Shown here piece by piece: positions 11,091 through 21,150 of a stretch of 64,000 nt of DNA. Position numbers and translations under genes: made by a program. Under the pieces are notes generated by a model that worked only from the letters and a program-made list of their open reading frames with translations, ran no database searches and was not told the origin of the DNA. The first letter of the stretch is position 1, and each line of letters starts with the position of its first letter. This stretch comes from Sepiola atlantica (Eukaryota > Mollusca > Cephalopoda > Sepiida > Sepiolidae), in assembly GCA_963556195.1 (NCBI GenBank), contig CAUVYP010000254.1, forward strand, positions 124,001-188,000, read 5' to 3'.

Positions 11091-11094
<4 letters not shown>

Positions 11095-11134
<40 letters not shown>

Positions 11135-12659
11135 TGCAGATTAGTCGTCCGAGGCTATAGCAATGCGATGTGGTTGCCGTAAGATGGAAAAGTGAAACGA
11201 AATAAACGCAGGGAGAAAGTGAAACTCAAAACGATTTATTAATAATTTCACAAAAACTGATTAAATACCAAATAGTAAATACTGTCAGGTAAGTAACAGG
11301 TAGGCAAAGGGTAATCTTAAATTTTCGAAAGAAAAACTTTCATTATCAGAAGACAACAACAAAAGACCGAGTCGGTCAAAGAAAAACGGGAAAAAACTGG
11401 TGTCAGATCATCGACATACCGCAGAAAACAATTGGTAGTAGGAACGCAGAAAATGTCAAAACTACATTAAGCAATCACATAACTAGAGTTAAAATACTAT
11501 AAACATTTGTTTAATAATATACTAATTTTTTTATAATTTTATTATGTTTAATTTTATATGATTCATTAATTAATTCTTTTCTTTTTTTCTTTCCTTCCTC
11601 GTTTATTCTCTTTATTCAATTCAAATTTAAATTTACATATGTTATTGTCAAGGGGGGATAACTTATTTAAAAATATATCTAGAAATGAGATTTGAAATTT
11701 GAGAAGGAATTTGAATTGTGAAATGGATCAAAGCCAAGGAGGGGACCGTTGTAACAGGGTAGGGGGGGGGGGGAATAAGAAGAGATTACGGGTAAGGGGG
11801 GGGGACTAAGGAAAAAAAACAAACAAAAAAAACTAAGAACAAAATAAATAAAAATAAAAATAAAAACAAAATGTACTATTTATTCATACATTCACTCTTT
11901 CTTTCTTCTTTCTTTCCTATCTTTCATAGTTAATTTAAGAGGAACATATTCCTAGAAGTAAATTTGCATAAATTTATTCTATCTATTGACTCATAGATTC
12001 ATCTATTTTACATTTATTATTTTTCCCTACTTCTTCTCTTCCTTTTATTTTCTTCTTCCTCAATTCACCCTTCTTATTATGATCCATTAATATATTTAAT
12101 TTATTCTTTTAACACTATAATTTATTTATTTATTTATATATATTAATATATTTAATTTATTCTTTTAATACTATAATTTATTTTTTTAAATTTTTTTTTA
12201 TTTTTCCCTCTCATTTATTTCCTTCTCTTTCCTTTCCTTCTACTTTCCCCTTTTATCCTCTTCATTTATCCATTTCTTTCTATTCTTTCCTTATTAATCC
12301 CAATTTCAATCTTTTATTTCCTTTACTTTAATTTTCTTATTTTCTACTATTATTTTATTCTATAGAGCATACACATACACACACAAGAGAATACACCCAT
12401 ATTCACATACATGAATATATGCATACACATGAAATCACTAGGTCTAAGTCTAAATGCGTGTAAATAAAGTGCATATCATTCCATTCCACAATTATAATAC
12501 GTAAAGTGTAAAAAAAATGTGGGGTGGGTGGCACTGGCAAATACTGAGGAGACAAAGGCAAGCAAATAAAAAATAAAAAAATGTGGGGTGGGTGGCGTTG
12601 GCAAATAAAGAGGAGACAAAGGCAAGTAAGTTGGGGGTGGGAGTGTGAGGATGTAAGAA
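11095..12659. other. Non-coding stretch: (TA)n, then probable Penelope-like 3' region, T/C-rich
   Basis: A (TA)n tract at 11095-11131 is followed by unique-looking sequence and then, from about 11570 to 12370, a strongly pyrimidine-rich region on the plus strand with TTTCTTTCC-type runs. At 12510-12620 a short segment 'TGTGGGGTGGGTGGC' is tandemly repeated twice. Its position directly downstream of a Penelope-like coding end on the minus strand suggests an untranslated 3' region. No gene seen. Confidence 0.4.
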
Positions 12660-13526
12660 TCAGAGGATGAAGGGAGAAGACAACTCGAATCTGTTATTCA
12701 ATGTTGGACGAAATTTAGAGATTAGGATAGCTTCCGAAATTCGAAGCTGACCTATGTTGCGGACGGAGTTGAGGATGCGGACACTAATGGAGCGATGTGT
12801 GTTGCCACATGATATTAAGTGTTTATGGAAGGAAGAAATGTGGGTGTTTAGATGCTCTTTAATGCGTTGGTGTAGAGGCCTAACGGTACTACCGATGTAG
12901 AACTTTTGACACTTAGCGCATTGTAGGTTGTATACCGTATAGGTGCGGAGACAGAGGCCAGAGATGGGGATGGGGCAACTAGCTAGAGAGCAGGGGTCTG
13001 GGGTGTAGTGGCTTTTTTTGGATAAATGTTGTCGGAGAGAGGTGCCTGTGTGAGAAAGTTGTATGTTAAGATTCTCACTACGTATGGCATTGCGGATGGC
13101 AGAAGTGATACGGTCGCTAAAGAAGGGGAGTTTAAGGAAGCAAGTGTTGGTGAGAGTGTGGTGTCTACGTCTTCTGGTGTTGTTAAGGCTGGATATGGTA
13201 GTTAGGGGGAAGCCGTTGGTTAATAGGGTTTGGTGGAAGGCTTCGGTGTGTGTTGTTTTATCGGAAGTAGAAGTGCATTTGCCTTGTATGCGGGTGATTT
13301 CGGTTTGTGCGTAACTAATTTTGGATTTGAGGGGTAATGCGGATTTGTAGTGGATAAAGAGGTTCCTGCAGGCGGGTTTTCTATTAAAAGTGGTGTGGAG
13401 AGATCCGTCGTCATTAATGCTGAGTTTGAAGTCTAAAAGTGAGAGAGAGCCTGAGGTGTTGGGATGTTCGATGGTGAATTTAATGTGGGGGTCAGAATTA
13501 TTAAATGTATTAAAGATAGAGGTAGC
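12660..13526 (-). pseudogene. Penelope-like retroelement C-terminal part with GIY-YIG nuclease, no start codon
   Basis: An uninterrupted 288-codon frame with no useful ATG, so it is easily missed. It begins ATSIFNTFNNSDPHIKFTIE at a (TA)n tract, continues through KSALPLKSKISYAQTEITRI and CFLKLPFFSDRITSAIRNAI, and ends with the nuclease. In that domain VYNLQCAKCQKFYIGSTVRP provides the Y...YIG core, followed by LHQRIKEHLNTH with the usual Arg and His. GIY-YIG is the endonuclease of Penelope-like retroelements. The RT catalytic part is missing upstream. The intact frame suggests recent loss. The element lies in the SUN intron next to duplicated block a, in the gene's own orientation. Confidence 0.75.
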
Positions 13527-13538
13527 TTATATATATAT

Positions 13539-13990
13539 ACGTTATCAGTTGTTTTTATTTAATGTTATCAGTTGTTATGAATAAAAAAAAACTGTAGTTA
13601 CTTAATGTTATCGTCTGTTTGCGATATAGTTTTCACTGACAACATCGTATGCTCAAATGTTGAGTGTGATACTTTGTTAAGCCCACATCATAAATGTCAG
13701 CATTAAACATGTAATATTAATTATCAAAGAAAAGCTTTTGTCATCAGTCATTCAATAATTATTTTAACATTTCAAATAAGGTTTTATTGAATGCAGTTTT
13801 CAGATTAAGCATTTCCAGCGTTATCTTTTCAAGACACTACTCTTCATCCTATCGACAAAAAAAACAAAATATAGTAAATATTTAGTAATTTAAAGTTGAA
13901 ACACTTACTGATTCAGAAATGCTAAACTGGGAATTAATAAACTTCTTTTTGACATCATATGGAAACTATAATAAAACTATAAATTTTAAA

Positions 13991-13993
<3 letters not shown>
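13539..13993. repeat. SUN intron-exon block, copy a
   Basis: Nearly identical to 6278-6735 and includes exon 9a. Both edges coincide with TA-rich tracts (13528-13540 and 13994-14028). Confidence 0.85.
13909..13965 (-). CDS. SUN-protein exon 9, tandem copy a (first in transcript)
   Basis: A 57-nt exon of 19 codons, phase 0 at both ends, acceptor tttatag after an A-rich tract, donor TCA|gtaagt. It encodes FPYDVKKKFINSQFSISES. Two paralogous copies at 7.9 and 6.7 kb differ by several substitutions but no frameshift or stop. Phase-0 symmetry allows one, two or three copies to be included without changing frame. It is the most diverged of the three. The copies lie within larger repeats of about 450 bp, so whole intron-exon blocks were duplicated. 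The peptide resembles the end of exon 8 and would lengthen the linker before the SUN domain. Confidence 0.75.
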
Positions 13994-14027
<34 letters not shown>

Positions 14028-14030
<3 letters not shown>

Positions 14031-14146
14031 AGCAATGAAAGTATATATGGCAATCAAGCTACACAGAGGCTCCCGCGTTTCATCCCCGGGGGGAGGGGAG
14101 CCTTTGTATAGCTTGATTGCCATATATACTTTCATTGCTTACTACC
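14028..14146. repeat. Palindrome beside (TA)n, about 115 bp
   Basis: Arms begin GTAAGCAATGAAAGTATATA and end with the complement. The centre is GC-rich with CATCCCCGGGGGGAGG. It lies against the (TA)n tract at 13994-14028, the same arrangement as the palindromes at 16.4 and 19.4 kb. Confidence 0.75.
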
Positions 14147-14454
14147 TAGCTCTACTTACGTATCGAGCACTGTTGAAGTAAATACTGAAAACTGATACAT
14201 AAAAAATTATATCTCCTTATAATATTAACATCGGATCTACTAACTACACCGAAGAGGCCGATTGTACTTGGCGAAATATATCTGTAATATAAACTAAAAA
14301 AATGAAAGTTTATATAAAAAAAAAAATCGGTTTCGATTTTTCTTTTTTAATAAAACATCATCGCATCTTAACATGCTTTAAAAGGTATTTTGATTTACCT
14401 TACCCCTTGTTTTTAAAATTTATTTGAATGCTTTAAAAAAGGTATGAACTTCTA

Positions 14455-14509
<55 letters not shown>

Positions 14510-15270
14510 AACGTAAGCTTTTCTACTATTTCATTGACCGAAATAGCTTCTTTCTCATGACACAAATCAATTTAGGGTGAAAGACCAATGATGACACAGT
14601 GATTTTATGGGTTTTTTTTCATTAAGCTGTTCTGGTCAATGAAAATGGGGAAAATTCACTTTACTTTATATATATATATATATTGAAAATCGAATGATTG
14701 AAAAAATTAATTCTTTTTTATTTTAATCTGAAATCTTTCGGTGCTAGACGCTTTGCTCAAAGGAAATAGGCACTATTTCATACCATTTTTTTGGTCACTT
14801 TTTTTTGTTGTAGTCGATCCACAGGATTTTTCAAACGGTATTGGGACGATACTTTAATAAAATAAAATTAAATTTAATAAAATATTTTAATGTACTGACT
14901 CCCTTTAAAGTTTAAAATATGTTTCATCCCAGGTTACTTAGTACTACAAACGAAACAACTCTTGAAGATTCAGTTATCTCCCTTAACTCATTCACTTTAA
15001 AGCACATTTAGAAGCAAATAAATTCAAAATGTTATTAATCAATTAAGCATTTTAACAACACATAACTTTAATATACAAAAAAAAACAACGGGGGTATCTT
15101 ACATAAGCATGCTATGAATTCAATTTAACTAACATTCAATTTCCAAGAACATTTGGGGGTCTTTTATAATTACCGCCAATATTTGCTTACATCCATAATT
15201 GAAAAGTTCTAAGACTTGTTTGTAAGTCTTGACTAATTAAAATCCGGTTTGTGATCATTTATGAAATCCC

Positions 15271-15318
<48 letters not shown>

Positions 15319-15496
15319 TAAATGTTGAATTAAATAACGATAATTGAATTATCGTTTAATAATAATAATCTATCATGATAGTGTAAAGCTCAATATATTT
15401 AATAGAGCAATTCATTTTAGAAGTGAAAGATGAGAATAAAGAATTGTAAAGATACAATATTTATTAAAACATCAAAAGTTCAGAGCAAGGAGCCTC
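14147..15496. other. SUN intron, AT-rich, no gene seen
   Basis: Contains three (TA)n tracts (14459-14505, 14665-14684, 15275-15313) and otherwise unremarkable AT-rich sequence. No open frame with recognisable content. Confidence 0.6.
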
Positions 15497-15547
15497 ATAT
15501 CCTTAATCCATGGATTTTAAAAGATAAGCTCTTCTCATCAGAGGATA
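15497..15547 (-). ncRNA. Hammerhead-ribozyme-like motif 1 (core base altered)
   Basis: Reading the minus strand: stem I strand UAUCCU, core CUGAUGA (15535-15541), stem II GAAGA/UCUUU around GCUUA, then UAAA where the ribozyme needs GAAA, stem III AAUCC/GGAUU around AU, cleavage triplet UUA, and the second stem I strand AGGAUA. Stem I is six perfect pairs and stem III five. The G12 position is U, so this copy is probably inactive. The order of parts is that of a type I hammerhead with a short stem III, the form known from Penelope-like elements. A related copy at 46.5 kb has the intact GAAA. Confidence 0.55.
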
Positions 15548-16335
15548 AGGACAGCCGATAATGTAGTTGTAAATATTATCGGCAACATTAAACTTTGAAA
15601 ATTTTACATAAAGTAAAACAAAATAGAAATAAAGAACAAAAATAAGGGCCAAAAGGTAAAGAGTCTTATGTTGAGGTGAGAGCGTAAAATCAGGGTGGAT
15701 GTTATCTAAGAACACGTCAGGACAAAATAAATTAAAAGCAGCTGTTATTTGGAAATGAATGCTTGAAAAAGAAAGCAATATTCAAATTGTTCAGGACTCC
15801 AAATATTTTTGTAAGATGCTGGTGGTCCCACGGTAATTGGTAACTTCCATTTTATCCTGTATGTGCATTAGTATCAGTTTAGTGCTGGAATTGTTCGTTT
15901 CGTAGGGTTCGGATTGATTTTTGTCTGTTAGAGTTCGGTATATATAAAAAAATTGAGCATTTCGAACAACCATCGCTTCCTGGTTGGAACGAATATCAGC
16001 AGGTTATAGATATCTATTCAGATCCGATAGTTTTCAAGTCAGAGCCGAATAAAAGTCGTTTTAAACTGTGGTGATGAATAAAAAACTTCTCTTGTTGGGA
16101 TGGGTAGGAATATTAGCTGTTTGTGGTGGTGGGGGAAGGGTTAGGGTGCAGTTGGGTGTAGGGGGGCTAAGGAAAGGATTGAATGGTAAGCATACATATC
16201 CACATACACACACACACAATAGATATATATACACATATATATACTAACATTGATCCACACAGACTAAGACACATAGATATATACACACGCACATAAAATG
16301 TACTCGCACATACTACCGTTTAAATATATCTTCTT

Positions 16336-16340
<5 letters not shown>
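15548..16340. other. Stretch upstream of motif 1, no gene seen
   Basis: Frames of 60-90 codons on the minus strand carry no recognisable domain. Parts resemble the sequence beside the 46.5-kb motif. From 16195 to 16340 the sequence becomes CA- and TA-rich. Confidence 0.5.
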
Positions 16341-16385
<45 letters not shown>

Positions 16386-16444
16386 TTTGCATAATGTATG
16401 AAGGGATATGAGCTGTGAAACAGCAAAACAGGCTGTATGTGGAT

Positions 16445-16486
<42 letters not shown>

Positions 16487-16569
16487 ATCCATATATATAT
16501 ATATATAGTCATCCACATACAGCCTGTTTCGCTGTTTCACGGCTCATATCCCTTCATACATTATGCAAA

Positions 16570-16633
<64 letters not shown>

Positions 16634-16640
16634 CATAATG
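16341..16640. repeat. (TA)n-rich palindrome
   Basis: An inverted repeat of about 190 bp (16385-16573) starts TTTGCATAATGTATGAAGGG and has arms ending in GTGGATGAC around a (TA)n centre. It is flanked by (TA)n at 16348-16384 and 16571-16631, after which TTGCATAATGTATGAAGGG appears a third time. The reading frames rich in Tyr-Ile here are translations of the repeat. Confidence 0.85.
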
Positions 16641-17022
16641 TATGAAGGGATTTTAATTTTTTATTTTATCTTCTTTTTCTTATTGATTATAATCCTAATA
16701 AGCTGCCAAATAGAGTGTTATATACATTAAGACAATCGCTATTTATTAATCATATTTACCTACGAACTAAGTTGATCCAACAATAATATTATTCCCCTAA
16801 TTATTTGAAAATTAGAAACCAAGTTTTTAATATCGATTAGTTATTATTTTTATCTAGTTCTTTATGATAATCTACTCAATACTTTATTATTTGTAATGAT
16901 TTTGCGTTATTTTATAAAGGAATTGAATTTTTTATTTTATTTTAGATTTAATATATTCTCTCTTTGAAATGATCTTAAACTCTGTGTCCATCTATATTGA
17001 CTTAGCCTAACGGACGTTTAAT

Positions 17023-17598
17023 TGGTATTAATTTAAGTTCACTAATTTTATTATTATTGTTGTGGTTACAAGGTTGAACAATAATTAGTGAAGAATACAA
17101 TGAAGACGCAAACAACAAGGAGAATGCAATAATAAGTGTATTAAAGAAAAGGTATAGTTACAGTATGTACAAATGAAGGTGTCGAGTCAGAGAGTCTTGG
17201 TGGGAGGACATGTACGCTCTTCGGCGTCACTTCCGGTGGCATTTAGGTAACACACACTAAGGCCAACCTAGGCTTGCCATTTATAGTGTAACGTTATTCG
17301 TATATGCAAATGAGTGGTTGCCACCACAACAATTATGTTCACCCTTCAACAAATCTCTTCTTTCAATATAAAGTCTAAACCTTGTAACTTATTAATTTAT
17401 ATATCTCCTGGTTACTAATAGTTATCCCATCACCCGGAGTTATACAAATACGATCAGTTACATAACCTATTATGCATGATAATAACCTACTAAAATAATC
17501 TGAAAACTATATCTATAATACTAACATTACTATCCATACATGTCCAACATTTTAATTAATAGTGGTTTTGATTAACCTATCTTTATTTTCATTAAAGA

Positions 17599-17610
<12 letters not shown>
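17023..17610. repeat. Dispersed repeat, copy 1 (filled by a 274-bp insertion)
   Basis: The sequence CGTTTAATTGGTATTAATTT through CATTAAAGAAACAATATATA is repeated at 45979-46300 with few changes. Copy 1 has an extra 274-bp element in it. Both copies end in a long (TA)n tract (17605-17652; 46293-46360). Confidence 0.85.
17058..17331. mobile_element. 274-bp solo-LTR-like insertion with 5-bp target duplication
   Basis: The element begins TGTTGTGG and ends CCACAACA, perfect inverted ends with the TG...CA of LTRs. It is flanked by ATTAT at 17053-17057 and 17332-17336. The paralogous repeat at 46.0 kb shows the unoccupied site with a single ATTAT, so the insertion and its 5-bp duplication are directly demonstrated. 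Length and ends fit a solo LTR. Confidence 0.8.
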
Positions 17611-17659
<49 letters not shown>

Positions 17660-17969
17660 ATTAATTACATATTTAAGATCTCTACATCCAGTTATCTTAT
17701 TAACTAGTTAGTTGACCAAATCCTACCTGTCATTGTTAATTATGATACATTAATTATGCGATCCTTTATCATTGTAATAATTTAATGTTATTGAGATATT
17801 GATTTTAATTTTTAATCTTTATTTTTTTCAATTTTTTAAAGTTATGTTTACATCGTTCTCACAATACTTATCTAAGGTGAACTTTTTGAAGTGCCTGCAA
17901 TTGTAACCTACCTCGTCCCTCTGGTTTAGTCAAGCATTCTTATTAGGAAACAAAATTATAGCCAGTTTT

Positions 17970-19098
17970 TCATTTAAACACAGAAAACAGGTAGGGGTGT
18001 TTAGTGTAGGTATTGGTGCCTTTTTTAAAATACTCTATTTCATTACAAACTATGCCATTTCTTTTTAGGGATAAAATATATCTGGATAATGAAGTGCCCT
18101 TTCTATCAGTATCTATGTTGTTAAATGAGCATTTATGGTTTCTATACCTATCCTTAAAATCAGTACTAGTACCCCCTATGTAGAAATTTTTCAAATTAGG
18201 ATCATTCTCTGGGAAAACTGTGCTTAGATATACTACATTTTTCATTAAACATTTTTCTTGTAACGGGCACTCACTTTTATATCTACAATTACATTTATTA
18301 TCCTGTATGCTACTAACGGTGTTTGTATCATTTTCCTTTAGTATTTGTCTATTGTGACCTTTGGTTATATTTTCTAAATTATTAGTGCAACCATAACTAA
18401 GTTTAATTGTGTTTTTGTTAAAGATTTTATGCAGTGGGTTATTATTTGGGAAATGCTTATTTAACAAATTAAGAAACATATGTCCAATCTTTGATTTAAC
18501 TAGTTGGTTAAACGTCGGTGTATACCAAATAATTTTTCGTTTTCTATTTGTCCTACTTTTATTTCTATTCCTATCATCTTGATATTCGATAGTCGTGTTA
18601 ATATAATCACTATTACTTAGAGCATTATTGTAAGCACTACTATTGTTATTGAAAATTTCTTGATTAGAAGAATTATTGCTAATTCTATGTCCTATGGGAT
18701 GTGTTTAATAACGCTTGGATGATGGCTTGATTTTGGATTTACGTATATTGGATCATAGTTATCCTTCATTATCCTATGGTTTGTATACTCCTTGGTTAAG
18801 ATTAAGGGTAATATCTAAAAAGTTTGTAATTTTGATACCTGCAGTTATTTCAACTTTGAGTCCTAACTCTTTCATAGTTTTGAAGATAAATTTCTTAGTC
18901 ATTTCAACTTTAGGGTCATTACTATTTTCAATAACTGCCAAACCATCGTCTCTATATAATCCTATATTCCTAAAACTAAACATACCTGTCTCAATAAGCT
19001 TGTATAATATAAATAATCCAACCAGATCAGACATTTCAGTCGAATCCAATGAACCCATTGCAACATCAAAGGAATCAGTAGAGTCTTTGTTGTCTTTC

Positions 19099-19100
<2 letters not shown>
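17970..19100 (-). pseudogene. Penelope-like retroelement: RT end and GIY-YIG endonuclease, copy A
   Basis: The upstream part (18774-19100) carries an RT palm: MGSLDSTEMSDLVGLFILYK, the catalytic GLYRDDGLAV with its Asp pair, and FLDITLNL. After a frameshift near 18770-18690 the linker continues with HRISNNSSNQEIF and KRKIIWYTPTFNQLV. The nuclease end (17970-18479) has CNCRYKSECPLQEKC, a Cys-rich motif, then NVVYLSTV and NFYIGGTSTDFKDRYRNHKC, the GIY-YIG core. This domain order is that of Penelope-like elements. The 5' half is missing and the break is exactly at a (TA)n tract (19101-19136). Confidence 0.8.
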
Positions 19101-19140
<40 letters not shown>

Positions 19141-19372
19141 TTTTATCTTTACAAAACTTGCTTCACTTTCTAATGAGAAGTATATTTATTTTTTCTTTGA
19201 AAAGTCTACATTTAAAGGACACTTATGGATTTATTCTATACTTTGTTGCATTTTAAGAAATTATGGGAATAAATTTGTTAACTATCTACCAATATTGTTG
19301 CTTATTTTCGCTCTGATTTTACTATAAACTATATATATATATATATACATACATACATACATATATACATAC

Positions 19373-19405
<33 letters not shown>

Positions 19406-19440
19406 GTTTATAGTAAAATCAGGCACTCAGCCTAACGATT

Positions 19441-19498
<58 letters not shown>

Positions 19499-19573
19499 AA
19501 GCAGGGACCCATTAGTAAAATAAAAGTGCAGAACTAAAAATGTTTTGACTTCCAGGTTACTTCTGAATTACCA

Positions 19574-19621
<48 letters not shown>
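19101..19621. repeat. Cluster of (TA)n tracts and a small palindrome
   Basis: TA tracts at 19101-19136, 19331-19404 (with interspersed TACA units), 19445-19495 and 19576-19621. The arms ATTTTACTATAAACTATATA and its complement flank the second tract. No gene. Confidence 0.85.
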
Positions 19622-19623
<2 letters not shown>

Positions 19624-19874
19624 GTGTGTGTGTTGTACGGAATAATCACGTTAGATCACTGAAGTTAAGCGACATGGAGCCTGGTCACTACCAGATGGGT
19701 GACCATTTGGGCATGCTCAACGTTGTATGTCATCTTCACATGACCGTGATATATATGTGGCTGGGGACCGCTTGTGAATTTGATATTCCCTGTAAACGTC
19801 CTCCTTTGGAAGAAGCCGGCATAGACTGCCCAGGCTAATAACACACCAGGTTCATTCATGTGTGTGTGAATAAA

Positions 19875-19878
<4 letters not shown>
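19622..19878 (+). repeat. 5S-rRNA-derived SINE, copy 1
   Basis: The head contains AATCACGTTAGATCACTGAA, GTTAAGCGACATGGAGCC and GATGGGTGACC. These correspond to the 5S rRNA segments GATCACCGAAGTTAAGC and GATGGGTGACC that hold the internal RNA polymerase III promoter (boxes A and C). The rest is SINE body ending near GTGTGTGAATAAATG. It lies between (TA)n tracts on both sides. A second copy lies at 46.7 kb. 5S-headed SINEs (SINE3 class) are known from fish and some other animals; the family here is not one I can name. Confidence 0.8.
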
Positions 19879-19926
<48 letters not shown>

Positions 19927-20069
19927 AAGCAAGCATTGTTGAACATCACGAAACTTTCGCGTTAGTATATTTTCCTCGTGAGGTTCTCAAACCGTCGAGC
20001 CATCTTTCTGGTGTCAGGTGGCAATCCGTATAGTACTTCACCGATAGTTTTTAATTCGGCCATTTTCTC

Positions 20070-20154
<85 letters not shown>
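19879..20154. repeat. (TA)n tracts with (TTA)n
   Basis: TA tract at 19879-19924 and a second at 20071-20120 that passes into (TTA)n up to 20154, with about 145 bp of unassigned sequence between them. Confidence 0.9.
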
Positions 20155-20354
20155 TCATGTATCCACATAAAAGTGAATAAATGATATATATTTAAATGAA
20201 GCAATTGGTTGCAAACCAAATCTTCCATGATTCAAATTCACAGAATATGCATAAAAAAATGCATAAGAAGCAAAATATCTGTCCAATACAACACTTCTTA
20301 AATCAATCCATAACATTTTTTTGTATTCTAACCATTTTAACATGAACAGTTTAC

Positions 20355-20487
20355 CTTTGCCAGAATAGCAGAAACTTCCTGTTTGACATCCGGACGAATA
20401 TGACTGAATTCATCACTTACTGAATTTTCAAGAGATTCTTTGACAATTGGCATTTCATCTTTGTTCTCATCACTTACTGAACTTTGG
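20355..20487 (-). CDS. SUN-protein exon 8, acidic luminal linker with internal donor-like sites
   Basis: A 133-nt exon with acceptor ctcttttgcag and donor AAAG|gtaaac. It encodes two SVSDE motifs in an acidic context, then HIRPDVKQEVSAILAK. The last part resembles the triplicated exon that follows (x-Pro-x-Asp-Val-Lys), so exons 8 and 9 may share ancestry. Both SVSD codon runs are written TCA GTA AGT GAT, identical to the exon-9 splice donor TCA|gtaagt. The two sites, at 20478 and 20421, would cut in phase 0 and keep frame with exon 9, so shorter forms are possible. Confidence 0.75.
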
Positions 20488-20853
20488 CTGCAAAAGAGAA
20501 ATGATTAAAGTTGATGTTAATGGCTGTAAGAGGAAATGGAAACTTTTCTTCTAGGAAAACGTTACTATTGGCAACATAAATTATTTTAAAGGAAATACAG
20601 TTGGGAAATTAGTCAAGAACAATTTATTTGGGCTTACCTACTCATTTGTGACGTATTTGCATTAAAAATTTTGATATTTAATAGAACTTGTAAACATTTA
20701 AGTTGTAAAAATTAAATTATTTCGGAAAGTAAATTTCAAATCATTTGTGCACGAGTAAAATAAACACATCAGTATTCGACTTACTTAACATGTGGAGAGA
20801 ATATAGAAGATATATAGTAGAAACTTTGAAAAGATGTAAAAAATGAAACTTAC

Positions 20854-20888
20854 TTTTCAAATGAGTTGCATGAATCCGTGTTCAAAGA
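20854..20888 (-). CDS. SUN-protein exon 7, luminal linker
   Basis: A 35-nt exon with acceptor ctttcag and donor AAAA|gtaagt. It starts in phase 0 after exon 6 and leaves two bases that exon 8 completes to Asn, giving SLNTDSCNSFEN. It is very small, so the call rests on splice sites and frame. The residues are Ser- and Asn-rich, consistent with a flexible luminal linker. Confidence 0.6.
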
Positions 20889-21022
20889 CTGAAAGAAAAA
20901 TTAAAATTATAAATAAGTGAACATAAGTGTTTACTGAAAACAAGAAAGGAATCAAGAAAGGTGAAAGAGAAAGAGAAGGACGGAGGGAGCGAAGAGAGGG
21001 AGAGAGAATTGCATGTTCTTAC

Positions 21023-21063
21023 CTCAGATTTTGTCTGAAAATGCGGCATATTTAAGAGGTAAG
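21023..21063 (-). CDS. SUN-protein exon 6, start of luminal linker
   Basis: A 41-nt exon with acceptor tctcatttgcag and donor GAG|gtaaga. Only one of its three frames is open, and that frame is exactly the one demanded by exon 5, giving PYLLNMPHFQTKSE. This is the first segment on the luminal side of the membrane helix. Support is the phase fit and the two strong splice sites; the peptide has no recognisable motif. Confidence 0.65.
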
Positions 21064-21150
21064 CTGCAAATGAGAGAAACAGAAAAATATCAAGATGTAA
21101 AAACATAGATAAACACAATCTTCCTCTTCATAAGAAGGAAATTATACTGA

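Larger units (their letters stand above)
8007..11094 (+). mobile_element. 3.1-kb DNA transposon, copy 1, TTAGGG...CCCTAA ends
   Basis: The element starts TTAGGGGAGGTCGATTTTG and ends AAAATCGACCTACCCTAA, so the ends are inverted repeats of about 18 bp. Both copies in this window (also 24.5-27.7 kb) sit inside (TA)n tracts. Order inside: AT-rich leader, two and a half tandem copies of a roughly 340-bp segment related to the U2-type SINE body (about 8462-9220), a transposase-like gene with one short intron, and an AT-rich tail with a G-run. The two copies are nearly identical apart from small indels, so they moved recently or one derives from the other by duplication. Confidence 0.8.

Noticed and set aside
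11300..11380. Hammerhead-like string CUGAUAA...GAAA on the minus strand
   Set aside because: The core has A in place of the invariant G8, and no stem I pairing could be found.
16334..16645. Open frames rich in Tyr-Ile across (TA)n tracts
   Set aside because: They are translations of TA dinucleotide repeats and occur in both strands at every such tract.
19622..19878. A functional 5S rRNA gene
   Set aside because: The 5S match is partial and shortened, and the rest is a shared SINE body present in a second copy.
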